26,906 nucleotides of DNA from Candidatus Jorgensenbacteria bacterium (GCA_016234345.1 JACRFG010000040.1:1-26906); one strand, 5' to 3'. Counted from the stretch's first letter, positions 15,066 to 23,787 are shown. Program-made: numbers and translations. The notes: a model not told the origin generated them from the letters alone.

Positions 15066-15563
15066 TCATGGGTTGTTTTTGGCTTGGACTGTTTTTATAA
15101 CAGACTTGACCATTTCTTCGGCCAGACGATCACAATCTTCCTGATTCACATCAGACCTAAAACCCAAAGGAACATACCCCTCAACATACCACTTCCGTTT
15201 TATTGGCCAACTGCGGCCAAAACCATCGGTTTCATAAAGGTCGTTTTGGTCCTTAAGAGAAATTCTGCTGGTTAATTCCTCACCAACGTAATCCATAGCT
15301 GTTCCATTGGAGAACCCATATACATCCCCCTCTATTGAAAGAGGGCTTTTCTCATCAAATCTCAACCCAGCATCAGTTAATTTCTCACGAAGCTCTCGCA
15401 CAAAAAAATCTTTTGTCTCTCCTTTTAGGTTATATGAACTACTTACCGGATCCGTTATAGCAAAAATTTTAACGTCGCTCACCACAATACCTTCGAGAGG
15501 TTTTTTCTCGCAACCGCCCAAGAGAGTAATAACTACCAAAACAACAATCAACATCCTTCCCAT
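15066..15563 (-). CDS. Predicted lipoprotein, unknown function
   Basis: A 165-residue protein with a short basic start, a hydrophobic segment and the lipobox LLGGC, so it should be lipidated on Cys and held on the outer face of the membrane. The remainder is mixed alpha/beta with no catalytic motif I recognise; an FFVRELREKLTDAGLRF helix recalls small LptE- or YajG-like envelope lipoproteins only in general shape. The ATG at 15563 was chosen because AGAGGAG lies 9 nt upstream; the GTG at 15569 would be too close. It has its own promoter and terminator and is therefore monocistronic. Confidence 0.7.
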   Translation of the reverse strand: MGRMLIVVLVVITLLGGCEKKPLEGIVVSDVKIFAITDPVSSSYNLKGETKDFFVRELREKLTDAGLRFDEKSPLSIEGDVYGFSNGTAMDYVGEELTSRISLKDQNDLYETDGFGRSWPIKRKWYVEGYVPLGFRSDVNQEDCDRLAEEMVKSVIKTVQAKNNP

Positions 15564-15608
15564 AAACACTTGCTCCTCTTAAATTATTAAGAACTGCCTC
15601 CAGTGAAT

Positions 15609-15637
15609 ATAATAAAATAATGCTCTATTTACGACAA
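15609..15637 (-). promoter_or_regulatory. Candidate promoter of the lipoprotein gene
   Basis: TTGTCG (15632-15637) and TATTAT (15609-15614) with a 17-bp spacer, about 40 nt upstream of the ATG and after the terminator at 15644-15666. Confidence 0.45.
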
Positions 15638-15643
15638 GCAATA

Positions 15644-15666
15644 CAAAAACCCGCCTTACGGCGGGC
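15644..15666 (-). terminator. Terminator closing the surface-sensing gene cluster
   Basis: In minus-strand reading CCCGCC-GTAA-GGCGGG is followed by TTTTTGT. It begins about 15 nt after the stop of the gene at 15679. Confidence 0.9.
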
Positions 15667-15678
15667 AGTTTATGCATT

Positions 15679-15987
15679 TTACTCATTCAAAAGATTATTA
15701 AGATCGTCCAGTGATTTACCCTCTTCTTGAAGACCACTAAATCCTTCTGGCGACGTGATCGGCTTAGGTTTTTCTAACGTCACCGGCACAATAACTGAGG
15801 TTGATGTCGGCGGTGTTGATGTTGCAAGCATTGTTTCGGGCTCGACAAGCGAAGCAGACTGAGGCGGTAATTGATCTTGAGGAGTTGGATTAGAAAAAAG
15901 CAAAGGCATGTAAGTTCCCACCAGCCCAAGTGTAAGTACGATTACCAAACCACGCACAAAACTCTTATTCTTTAACGCTTTCATCAT
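15679..15987 (-). CDS. Small anchored secreted protein with Pro/Ser/Thr-rich linker
   Basis: The protein has 102 residues: a basic N-terminus, one hydrophobic segment (about 11-31), a Pro/Ser/Thr-rich extended stretch (about 34-80) and a short acidic end with LDDLNNLLNE. There is no catalytic motif. It looks like a signal-anchored extracellular peptide; whether it is cleaved is unclear. It lies downstream of the histidine kinase but has its own good promoter (15995-16024), with the -10 ending 7 nt before the ATG, and no Shine-Dalgarno. Two successive ATG codons leave the start uncertain by one residue. Confidence 0.6.
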   Translation of the reverse strand: MMKALKNKSFVRGLVIVLTLGLVGTYMPLLFSNPTPQDQLPPQSASLVEPETMLATSTPPTSTSVIVPVTLEKPKPITSPEGFSGLQEEGKSLDDLNNLLNE

Positions 15988-15994
15988 GTCAGAT

Positions 15995-16024
15995 ACTTTA
16001 ACGTAGAAATATATTATTTGTCAA
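15995..16024 (-). promoter_or_regulatory. Near-leaderless promoter of the small secreted protein
   Basis: Perfect TTGACA (16019-16024), an 18-bp spacer and TAAAGT (15995-16000) that ends 7 nt before the ATG. Transcription would start at or within a few bases of the start codon. Confidence 0.55.
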
Positions 16025-16044
16025 ATTATAACAATACTGGACGA

Positions 16045-17832
16045 TTAAGATGCTTTGATGTTGGTTGTAAGCGGGAGGCTGAAACTGAATGTCGACCCTT
16101 GGCTTTCTTCAGAAACGACCCAAATTTTACCGTTCATTTTCTCGACAATCTGCTTAACAATGAAGAGTCCTAAACCGGTACCGGTGATATTCCTCGTCTC
16201 TTCGGTTTGAACACGATAAAATTTTTCAAACAATTTCTTTTGGGCTTCAACAGAAATACCTATACCGTGATCTTTAATATGAGTGATTAATCCCTTGTCT
16301 TTAACCTCATGTGAGATAATTACATCGCCGGAACGCATTGTATATTTAATCGCGTTACCAACCAAGTTAATCAAAACTTCTTTAAGACGATCGGAGTCAG
16401 CTAAAACCGGAGGGGTTGTAACCGGATTATAAACAAGCTTAATTGATTTTTCTAGAGCTAACGGTTTAAGCTCCGAAAGTGCGGACTGAACCGCTTCGGC
16501 TATATCAATAGACTGCACCTCTATTTTTAGACGGCCAGCCTCGGAACGAGCTATTTGAAGCAAATCATTTACCAATTGATTCAAACGGTCGCTCGCTTTT
16601 CTAACTTCGCTCAAAAATTTTTGCACTTCGGGATTTACTTCTCCAGCGTCGCCATCAAGTACCATGGAAATATATCCTTTGATAGCGGTAACTGGCGTAC
16701 GAAGTTCATGGGCAGCGATGAACACAAACTCTTCTTTAAGTTCTTCAAGTCGTTTTAAGCCTTGCATCATCTTATTAAACGCGTCGCCCAGATCTTCGAT
16801 TTCGTCGTTCGTGGTAATAGAAACTGGCTGATCGAACTGACCGCGCGCTATACGTTCAGTACCAACCTCAAGCGTTTTAATAGGACGGACTATACGATTA
16901 GTAAGTATGGCGCTTACAAGACCAGTAAACAGCAAAACAAGAAAACCAACTATTGCTATCTGATTACGTACGGTATTTACGATACGATCAGCATCATCTA
17001 TAGGCCACTCTGTAATAATGCCGACTTTAAGTAGTGGCAAATAATCACCTAACGATAATACGGTTTCTCCCCAAGGACTCTCATAGCGCTGTAAATTTTC
17101 GACCCCAAGGTAACGCCTGCCTCCGACAAGACTACGAACAAACCCCCAATCATTCATGTCTTTAATTTCTAAATTTTCTTCTTGGCTATGAGCCAAAAGG
17201 AATCCATCGCCATCTACCATGTACACATAACCTTCGGAGCCTAAGGTGCTCCGTTTTACAATTGACTGTAACTCCGAAAGATTAATTTCGGCTGAAATAA
17301 CCGAAATTATTATGCCATTTTTATTGCGTACCGGCATAGAAATACTTATCATCGGTCCCTTCAAAGTACGATACGTTGATCCTACGTAACGGTCACCGCC
17401 TAGCGCTTTCCTAAACCGTTCGAGATGACTGAGATCGATAAGTTCTTCGTCGGATACTCTTCCGCCGTAAATGCGACTCCATTTGGAACTCTCCCGGCCA
17501 GTCAAACTCACAAATGCCACCTCTTCAAAAGCGGCGTGCTCGTTCAAAAATTGTTTTAAAAGAAAATGCTGACTTTCAATCGCAATTTCGGATGTTTGCT
17601 CAAAACCCACCTGAAGCTCAAGTGTACTTACTATTTCATCAAAAAACTTTTCGATTTCCTCTATTTTTTGATTGATTAACTTTTGTTCTATGTAAGCAAC
17701 ATCTATTCTGTGAGAAACGTTCAAGCTGTAAAGAGCCAGAAATCCAAGAATAATGATGGGCAAAACACCAACAAGCACAAGCATCAAAAACACCTTATGA
17801 CTTAAACGATTTCCCAAAATTTTTTTCCGCAT
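16045..17832 (-). CDS. Membrane sensor histidine kinase (Cache-like sensor, HAMP, HisKA, HATPase)
   Basis: Domain order over 595 residues: membrane segment 13-36; extracytoplasmic domain about 40-290 with a Cache-like pattern (YVGSTYRTLKGPMISISMPV and GYVYMVDGDGFLLAHS); second membrane segment 291-311; HAMP to about 360; HisKA with FIAAHELRTP (phosphorylated His375). The ATP-binding domain has an N-box NLVGNAIKY (489-497), DHGIGI (521-526), FEKFYR and GTGLGL (551-556). All catalytic residues are present, so it should be active. The ligand is unknown. It ends a run of response regulator, surface protein and metalloprotease with gaps of 23, 6 and 12 bp. The response regulator at 22284 is its likely partner (inference). 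Confidence 0.93.
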   Translation of the reverse strand: MRKKILGNRLSHKVFLMLVLVGVLPIIILGFLALYSLNVSHRIDVAYIEQKLINQKIEEIEKFFDEIVSTLELQVGFEQTSEIAIESQHFLLKQFLNEHAAFEEVAFVSLTGRESSKWSRIYGGRVSDEELIDLSHLERFRKALGGDRYVGSTYRTLKGPMISISMPVRNKNGIIISVISAEINLSELQSIVKRSTLGSEGYVYMVDGDGFLLAHSQEENLEIKDMNDWGFVRSLVGGRRYLGVENLQRYESPWGETVLSLGDYLPLLKVGIITEWPIDDADRIVNTVRNQIAIVGFLVLLFTGLVSAILTNRIVRPIKTLEVGTERIARGQFDQPVSITTNDEIEDLGDAFNKMMQGLKRLEELKEEFVFIAAHELRTPVTAIKGYISMVLDGDAGEVNPEVQKFLSEVRKASDRLNQLVNDLLQIARSEAGRLKIEVQSIDIAEAVQSALSELKPLALEKSIKLVYNPVTTPPVLADSDRLKEVLINLVGNAIKYTMRSGDVIISHEVKDKGLITHIKDHGIGISVEAQKKLFEKFYRVQTEETRNITGTGLGLFIVKQIVEKMNGKIWVVSEESQGSTFSFSLPLTTNIKAS

Positions 17833-17844
17833 AAGACTATGATA

Positions 17845-18612
17845 TTACCTAATTACGCCAACGCCCTTAAGAAGGTCGCGATCAATATACGTTATTTCGA
17901 TCGACTGGCGTCGACCAGAACCCATAATATCCTCGGAAAACGGCTGGTTGGTATCTAGATCATACCGATCGGGAAATCCCAAAACGTGACCGAATTCATG
18001 ATAGAAAAGAGATGAGCGAATCAAAGCGTATTCAGCACGTGACAAAAAAGCTCGAGAAACAATTAAGGCGCCATCGGTTCCGCTCGCACCAACCCCCTCA
18101 TAGACAAAAGCTAACGCCCTAAACGCACCCGGCGAAACTTCCGAAAAACCGGCCCTAAAAAGATCACCATTGTTTTTAAAAACACGATGTTCTATTTCTT
18201 CAAATATCTTTTTAAGACCCTCCGGATTACCACGATTGGTAGACAAACCGTCATAAAAATTAGTATCTTCATTCAAATAGACAACTTCCGGATAAACCGT
18301 ATACGTCAAACGAGAGCGTCCCCTAAACTGAACGCGGTGGAAACGAACCGCGTCATCAAGTACTGGTTTAAGCATGGCCCGCCAATCTTTGACCACCGAA
18401 TTTTTCTGATTAGTAGGCACCACATAAAATACTTTAAGCGCTATATCACTCAAGCTGATTTTTGGATTTTGATAAAAATGCGCAGTTTCCAAAACACTGT
18501 AATTTGAAACTACTCCATCCGCAATTGGTATATCCAAAATAAAAAAATAACTTCCCACGATAAACGCGGAAGTTAGAACAAAATAAATTACTCTGATTTT
18601 TTTTAAACTCAC
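17845..18612 (-). CDS. Membrane-anchored or secreted zinc metalloprotease (metzincin-like)
   Basis: Residues 8-26 are a hydrophobic signal or anchor segment. The zinc site is HEFGHVLGFPD at 205-215: His205 and His209 bind zinc, Glu206 is the base and Asp215 sits where metzincins have the third ligand. EDIMGSG with Met230 fits the Met-turn. The 255-residue length and the absence of a recognisable prodomain are unusual for matrixin-like proteases. It should act outside the membrane. It lies 6 bp after the large surface protein and 12 bp before the histidine kinase, so its substrate may be the surface protein or the small secreted protein (inference). Confidence 0.82.
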   Translation of the reverse strand: MSLKKIRVIYFVLTSAFIVGSYFFILDIPIADGVVSNYSVLETAHFYQNPKISLSDIALKVFYVVPTNQKNSVVKDWRAMLKPVLDDAVRFHRVQFRGRSRLTYTVYPEVVYLNEDTNFYDGLSTNRGNPEGLKKIFEEIEHRVFKNNGDLFRAGFSEVSPGAFRALAFVYEGVGASGTDGALIVSRAFLSRAEYALIRSSLFYHEFGHVLGFPDRYDLDTNQPFSEDIMGSGRRQSIEITYIDRDLLKGVGVIR

Positions 18613-18618
18613 GTTAAT

Positions 18619-21600
18619 CTACTGAATAATCGAATTGAGTTTAGCGCGAGTAGCGTTACCAACGACGCCGGTGCCGCTTGCCAAACCAACCGGTTTCAGT
18701 ATTTGATCAAGATATTTTTCCTGAAAACGTATAACAGCTAATTTGGTTAAATTGCCGAAATAGCCAGTTACGATACTTTCTGGATATACACCCTCACGAA
18801 TCAATGTTTCCTGCAACAGCTTAACATCGTTACCGCGGCTACCAACTTTAAGAATGCGGTTGAATTTTATTCCCGAAAGCGGAGTACCGCTCGAGAGAAC
18901 CGCGCCCAAAGAATCTGTATTAGTTGATTCGTTGCCAGCCGGATCAACAGCTCTAACCGTATAGTAATAAGATAATCCGGCCACAAGATCTTTACGATCA
19001 TGGTATTCCGTAACAACCGCATTATTAAGAGCTAACGTACCAAGTTTGCCTTTTTCATTCGAGCGGTAAATTTTTATGTGATCAAAGTCTTTATCGGGAT
19101 TAACCCATGAAGCGATGAGTTCACCGACCCCGACCACTACCTTAATATTCGTCGGTGCTAATGGAGGCACGGTATCAGCGGCCGCAACAATAGCAAAACG
19201 GGTAAGATGTTTCACTCGAATGATCACGATATTTTTGTCTTTATCAATAGTGTAACTTTCCACCTTAACCCACACTCCCGTAGCTTCATCGAAATAACTT
19301 GGAATAATGGCATCTTCAGAGACTCCTTGAGATTTAAGTTCGGATTCATCATAAGGAATTGTTATTTCAACCTCACTCTGCAATGTAGAAATTTCTTTAC
19401 CTGCCTGATCGGAGATGGTCACATCATAAACAGTACTCACTACTTTAGTAGCTGGCTGTGATGGCGCTTCAACCGTAGGCACTATTTCTACTTCCACATT
19501 ACCGCTTACAGCTGCCGCGTTTGGCGGCACCACAACTTTAGCGCCGTCATTTGCTTGTGCCACAATAGTTTGTGCTGAAGCTTGATTAACGGTAACGGAT
19601 TGAGCCAACCGGGTATTTTGAGTCTTCGTAAGAATAAGATCAGCAGAAGTATCGGCGTTTACATCAATGGTTGTCTCGTCCGATTTGTAGGGAAAATTGT
19701 CCAATTCTTTGCCTGCACCAATATGCCATCGCGTTCCTCGTGGAACCGAAAAAATAAATTCTCCTCGCTCATTAGACTTTATATCACTGAAACCTCCGCG
19801 CTCTGACCAAGCCCACACAAAAGCTCCGGCCGCCACACTACCGTTATCAAATTTTGTTGTTCCGCGTATATAAACTAACGAAACTTCACCTTGTTTTTTG
19901 AATACCAGGGTTGCGGCTGACGTAACGCCGCGTATAACATCGACTATTTGCTCATCGGGGTTAACCCGGCCAAATTCATCGGGCAAAAACGCCCTGATAT
20001 AATAACGCCCAACCGGAACAATAAAAGTAGCGATACCGCTTACATCGGTTTTGCGAAAATTAGGATGTTCGTACAACCCACTACTCTGACCGCTACCGCT
20101 TACCATACCCAAAACAACACCGACATTAGAAAGCGGCGCGTTCCGGCCATCAACCACTTTTACATCAACCCTGCCATCGGATAAAACAATTTGAAAATCT
20201 ACTTGTTTGGTTTCAACCGATGAATCATTCATAAATTCTACATTAAAAAATGAGCTTGGCTGACGCCACGTCGTTCGCGTCAGATCAGCCGGCATGACGC
20301 CTACCACCCATACACCACCTGCAACTTTAAAAGAGTATTTTCCGAACGCATCGCTAAAACCGCTGGTCCACTGTCCGGTTGTTCCACTCCAAGCACCAAC
20401 ACGTGCATCAGTCACCGGCATTCCATCAGAAAACCTAACCGTTCCAGCAATAACCTTGACAGCTTCAAGCGCGCCCGTAAAACGCAGATTTAAATTTTTA
20501 GTTTCTCCAGCTGATATGCCAACTGTTATCGGTTCCGATTTTAACAAATCACCGCGACCATAAGGTGGATAAGCCTCCAATCTATAGTTGCCTCTAACCA
20601 CCTGAACACGGAATGCTCCTTGGGCGTTGCTAATCGCACTCAAACTTATATTAAAGTCGTCACTAACCAAATGTATGCCGGCACCAGGAACTGGAGCGCC
20701 CGAAGCATCGCTAACTATTCCAGCAATCACCGAGATCAACGTAGAAGTAGATTGTGTCGGCGTAGGATAAATTTTAGTCGGATCAGATATCACACTAATA
20801 GGACAGGAGGTATAGTACCCGGAGGAGAGGGCGTTAAAACGACAAATATAATCTGTACCAATAGCAGTTCCTTCTGCGCTTTTCACTCTCGCTTTAACTA
20901 TTGATACGTACTCAACGCCTGCAACAAGCGGCGTGTTGGGTTTCAAATTAACATAGTAGTTGTATCTCTCAATACTTGCCGGTATATAATACTGCGATTC
21001 GGCCGGATCACTGGCTTTAAATAGAAAAACGTTTTCCCCAATAAAAGTTGATGGGTCCATCCGGACATTAAAAGAGATACCGACTGTGACTTGTTTGTCG
21101 GGTCCTATATTCAAGCCCCACCCGGCAACGCTTGGTACACCACCGCTAGTCGACGTAGTATAAGTACTTGTTGTAACCGGAGTAGGATAAAAATCAACGG
21201 AAGTTGTAGAAATTATGGCGGAACTGTATACCACCGCGCTTACAATGTTTGAATCAATTGAATAAGTAAGGTTAGATGAATTATAAGCGTTGACGTGATA
21301 TTCATAGGTACCCGCTCCGAGCCCTCCGTCCTTATAATTTGTGGAATTTGCACTCGCGCTTCCGATAATAGACCAGGGCGTCGTGCCGCTCAAACGACGA
21401 TAAATTTTGAATTCGGTTTCGTTATAGGCGTTATCAAACCAACTCAACGTCGCATCCGATCCGCTCACGCTAACAGCTAAATTCGTAGGAGCTGCAGGAA
21501 CACCAGTATCTGTTGGAGTAGGATAAGTACTCGCTGCGGTAGAGCTCCCTATGACAACGGTTACGATATTGGAATCACCCGAGCTTAATGAATTCGATGA

Positions 21601-22260
21601 ATTATATGCAACAACTTTGTATTCGTAAGTGCCCGACGGAAGTCCCCAACCAATATAATCGTTAAAATTCGTGGAGTTTGCGCTAGCGCTACCAACAAAA
21701 GGCCACGATGGGGTCGGAAGACCAACAAGACGACGATAAATTTGAAACTGTGTTTCGTTATAAGAATTATCAGACCAACCCAAAAACACGTTTGATCCGC
21801 TCAAATTGGCTATAAAATTGGTTGGGGCGGCCGGAAGACCGGTATCGGGGGTCGGATAAGAATAGGTGCTCGATGTAGTTGGTGTTGGATAAGAATAAGA
21901 TTGCGTTCCCGAAAGAAAACTGTTTTCGGTCGAATTTATTTCTGACCCCGAACCACTTGATCTAACCTTATAATAATAAACAGTGGAGTAGGAGAGTCCC
22001 ATCAAATTAATACAGTGTTCGGTGACACTGCCGCCCGCATCACAACGCATCTCCGAAGTATTAGAATAGTTTCCTGAGCTTGTACCGTAGTATGCCTTAG
22101 AATCAGACGCCGCATCCGTTGTCCATTTAACTTGGGCGCCACTGCCATAAATATTTTCAATACGTAAGTTAGATACGGAAATGGCAAAAACCGCCGACGG
22201 AGCAGCCAACAAAATAAATAAAAAACCAAGCGGTAGAATACGAAGAAAATTCTTCATCAT
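18619..22260 (-). CDS. Large secreted multidomain surface protein (FN3, carboxypeptidase-regulatory repeats, PG-binding)
   Basis: A signal peptide (1-26, cleavage after VFA) precedes three fibronectin-III-like domains (about 27-115, 147-237 and 252-342) joined by YPTP-containing linkers. An Ig-like (Big_5-type) domain follows at about 376-475, then four carboxypeptidase-regulatory-like beta domains (about 510-900), a ZU5-like stretch rich in NGxEVxI strands (about 905-1010), a fourth FN3 (about 1035-1125) and a C-terminal peptidoglycan-binding domain (about 1138-1213, SRGNDVKLLQETL and GYFGNLTKLAVIRFQ). The last domain would hold it to the wall, with the rest outside. FN3 copies two and three are near-duplicates (GSASANSTN, TYEYxVxAYNSSN). 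The role is probably adhesion to a host or surface (inference). An extended -10 (TGgTATAAT) ends 5 nt before the first ATG, so the mRNA is probably leaderless. Confidence 0.85.
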   Translation of the reverse strand: MMKNFLRILPLGFLFILLAAPSAVFAISVSNLRIENIYGSGAQVKWTTDAASDSKAYYGTSSGNYSNTSEMRCDAGGSVTEHCINLMGLSYSTVYYYKVRSSGSGSEINSTENSFLSGTQSYSYPTPTTSSTYSYPTPDTGLPAAPTNFIANLSGSNVFLGWSDNSYNETQFQIYRRLVGLPTPSWPFVGSASANSTNFNDYIGWGLPSGTYEYKVVAYNSSNSLSSGDSNIVTVVIGSSTAASTYPTPTDTGVPAAPTNLAVSVSGSDATLSWFDNAYNETEFKIYRRLSGTTPWSIIGSASANSTNYKDGGLGAGTYEYHVNAYNSSNLTYSIDSNIVSAVVYSSAIISTTSVDFYPTPVTTSTYTTSTSGGVPSVAGWGLNIGPDKQVTVGISFNVRMDPSTFIGENVFLFKASDPAESQYYIPASIERYNYYVNLKPNTPLVAGVEYVSIVKARVKSAEGTAIGTDYICRFNALSSGYYTSCPISVISDPTKIYPTPTQSTSTLISVIAGIVSDASGAPVPGAGIHLVSDDFNISLSAISNAQGAFRVQVVRGNYRLEAYPPYGRGDLLKSEPITVGISAGETKNLNLRFTGALEAVKVIAGTVRFSDGMPVTDARVGAWSGTTGQWTSGFSDAFGKYSFKVAGGVWVVGVMPADLTRTTWRQPSSFFNVEFMNDSSVETKQVDFQIVLSDGRVDVKVVDGRNAPLSNVGVVLGMVSGSGQSSGLYEHPNFRKTDVSGIATFIVPVGRYYIRAFLPDEFGRVNPDEQIVDVIRGVTSAATLVFKKQGEVSLVYIRGTTKFDNGSVAAGAFVWAWSERGGFSDIKSNERGEFIFSVPRGTRWHIGAGKELDNFPYKSDETTIDVNADTSADLILTKTQNTRLAQSVTVNQASAQTIVAQANDGAKVVVPPNAAAVSGNVEVEIVPTVEAPSQPATKVVSTVYDVTISDQAGKEISTLQSEVEITIPYDESELKSQGVSEDAIIPSYFDEATGVWVKVESYTIDKDKNIVIIRVKHLTRFAIVAAADTVPPLAPTNIKVVVGVGELIASWVNPDKDFDHIKIYRSNEKGKLGTLALNNAVVTEYHDRKDLVAGLSYYYTVRAVDPAGNESTNTDSLGAVLSSGTPLSGIKFNRILKVGSRGNDVKLLQETLIREGVYPESIVTGYFGNLTKLAVIRFQEKYLDQILKPVGLASGTGVVGNATRAKLNSIIQ

Positions 22261-22265
22261 TTCTG

Positions 22266-22271
22266 ATTATA
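22266..22271 (-). promoter_or_regulatory. Extended -10 promoter of the surface-protein gene (leaderless)
   Basis: TATAAT preceded by TGG (extended -10), ending 5 nt before the ATG at 22258-22260. No good -35 is visible. Transcription would start on the start codon. Confidence 0.5.
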
Positions 22272-22283
22272 CCACATCGTCTT

Positions 22284-22685
22284 TTAAGATTGTGTGAGAG
22301 GCAAACCCAGAGTTTTACGAATATGCAAAACTAACTCGTCTACATCCATGCCTTTAGGCAAGAAATCCTCGGCGCCGATGCTTCTAATCACCTCGGCGTC
22401 TATTTTCATGGTAGACCACTCATTAAACGAGCTTAGAATAAGAACTTTGATATTTTTTGTCTGGGGATTGCTTCGGAGGATATGCAAAGCTTCAACTCCA
22501 TCCATAACCGGCATCTTTAAATCAAGAAGAATAAGATCGGGTTGATCTCTAAGAGCTGTTTCGCAGGCGTCTTTTCCGTTATAAACGGTCCTTACTGAAA
22601 AGCCGGATTTGGTAAGTTTGGTATTAAAAAGCTCCACGAGTTGAGTATCGTCGTCAGCAATTAAAATTAACGGTGGATTATGCAT
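22284..22685 (-). CDS. CheY-like single-domain response regulator
   Basis: A receiver domain only (133 residues): acidic pair Asp11/Asp12, phosphoacceptor Asp55 in LLDLKMPVMDG, Ser85 in the switch position of LILSSF, and Lys111 in FLPKG. There is no output domain, so it signals by protein contact. It opens the run that leads to the surface protein (23-bp gap), metalloprotease and histidine kinase, and is the natural receiver for that kinase. A TGtTATAAT extended -10 ends 11 nt before the ATG. GGTGG in that gap could serve as a weak ribosome-binding site. Confidence 0.93.
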   Translation of the reverse strand: MHNPPLILIADDDTQLVELFNTKLTKSGFSVRTVYNGKDACETALRDQPDLILLDLKMPVMDGVEALHILRSNPQTKNIKVLILSSFNEWSTMKIDAEVIRSIGAEDFLPKGMDVDELVLHIRKTLGLPLTQS

Positions 22686-22696
22686 TGTGTACCACC

Positions 22697-22702
22697 ATTA
22701 TA
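22697..22702 (-). promoter_or_regulatory. Extended -10 promoter of the response-regulator gene
   Basis: TATAAT preceded by TGT, 11 nt before the ATG at 22683-22685. The predicted leader is only about 4-5 nt long. Confidence 0.45.
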
Positions 22703-22722
22703 ACACACACAGACGCGATCTT

Positions 22723-23289
22723 TTAAATTAATCGGGATTGAGTAATCACCTCCTCCTTTAACTCAATAGGAACTTTAGTTAAGGTTAGACTGCCTCGTTC
22801 AGGTATAAAAATATAACCCTGGCGCCTGATAAGTTCGTAGAGATCTTTGGTGAGCTTAACATCATTCAAACAGTAACTCTTGAGTTTCTCAATCTCGCCA
22901 TTATTCCATAAAGTTATAGCCTCAAGACCGTGGCCGGTTTTACCAACGCCGAGATTAGCTTCAGCCAAAACTCCCAAACCAACCCGACGACCGTAACACT
23001 TCTCTACTTCTTCAAGTAAATCAACGTGGGGGATGGCATTAAGATTAAAATTGAAATATTTCTCAAGCACCGGTATATCAAAACGCTTAGATGAAAAACC
23101 AACCAGTAAGTTGGTTCGCTTGAATAAAACGCCGAGTTTTTCAAATTCGTCAACGCCGAAACAATAATACTTGTCATCGGCGTAAGAATATACTCCCACC
23201 ACCGAAACCTCCAGCGCCTTGAGATTTTCCTGACCGCCTACATCAGCAAACGAATTTTTAGTTTCGATATCAAAAACAATTTTATCCAT
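22723..23289 (-). CDS. DnaQ/YprB-type 3'-5' exonuclease (RNase H-like fold)
   Basis: The 188-residue protein has the DEDD exonuclease residues in order: Asp7 and Glu9 in VFDIET, Asp71 in SSKRFDIPVL, and Asp143 with Tyr139 in YCLNDV. The segment LVGFSSKRFDIP matches the ExoII motif of YprB-like ribonuclease-H-fold exonucleases, whose members trim single-stranded DNA or RNA. No other domain is attached. It starts 3 bp after the stop of the YkuK-like gene, so the two form an operon. Substrate and pathway are unknown. Confidence 0.8.
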   Translation of the reverse strand: MDKIVFDIETKNSFADVGGQENLKALEVSVVGVYSYADDKYYCFGVDEFEKLGVLFKRTNLLVGFSSKRFDIPVLEKYFNFNLNAIPHVDLLEEVEKCYGRRVGLGVLAEANLGVGKTGHGLEAITLWNNGEIEKLKSYCLNDVKLTKDLYELIRRQGYIFIPERGSLTLTKVPIELKEEVITQSRLI

Positions 23290-23292
23290 AAA

Positions 23293-23778
23293 CTACACGT
23301 GTCGATCAGCTACTTTGGTTGCGGCATAACTTTCCGGCTTGGTTTTTGCTTCAAAATTTAAAGCACGAACCATGCCAACCACTTCTTGAATAAGCGATCT
23401 TGTTTCGCCGCGTTCACCTACATCAACATGAATTTCAAAATCCCAAGCAATATCCTTAACGTCGCGCTGGAGGATCTTAAGAAACTCTTTGCCGACATCT
23501 AAAGACAATAAAACTTCTTGGATTATTCGGTCGCGGAGCGTGTGAAATCGACCCAACCCGATTCGCCGCCAAAAATAACGTCCGCCGTTTCCAACTCGAT
23601 GTACCACTACGGCTGTTACAAAATCAGCCGAACCTAAAGAAAGCTGTTCCGAATCGCTGCCGATAACAACTTTATATCTTCGTTTTGGATCAGCGTGCAT
23701 GAAACTTAAAATTTCGGAAACAATCTCGGCCACGCTAAGCTCGGCTCCAAAAGAATTGCAAAATTTAAGTGGCGACAT
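23293..23778 (-). CDS. YkuK-family RNase H-like protein (DUF458)
   Basis: The 161-residue protein matches the YkuK/DUF458 ribonuclease-H-fold family: IGSDSEQ (40-45) supplies the first acidic residue, HVDVGERGETRSLIQEVVGMV the central motif, and KPESYAATKVADRH the C-terminal signature. The biochemical activity of the family is not established. AAGGTG lies 9 nt before the ATG, and TTGACA with TAAGGT at 17 bp (23788-23816) may be its promoter. It is followed closely by the exonuclease gene. Confidence 0.85.
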   Translation of the reverse strand: MSPLKFCNSFGAELSVAEIVSEILSFMHADPKRRYKVVIGSDSEQLSLGSADFVTAVVVHRVGNGGRYFWRRIGLGRFHTLRDRIIQEVLLSLDVGKEFLKILQRDVKDIAWDFEIHVDVGERGETRSLIQEVVGMVRALNFEAKTKPESYAATKVADRHV

Positions 23779-23787
23779 ATGTTCTAC

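Noticed and set aside
21480..21920. Short repeats resembling a CRISPR array
   Set aside because: They are in-frame codons for YPTP linkers and duplicated FN3 segments of the surface protein; spacing and sequence are irregular. No CRISPR array or cas gene is present in the window.
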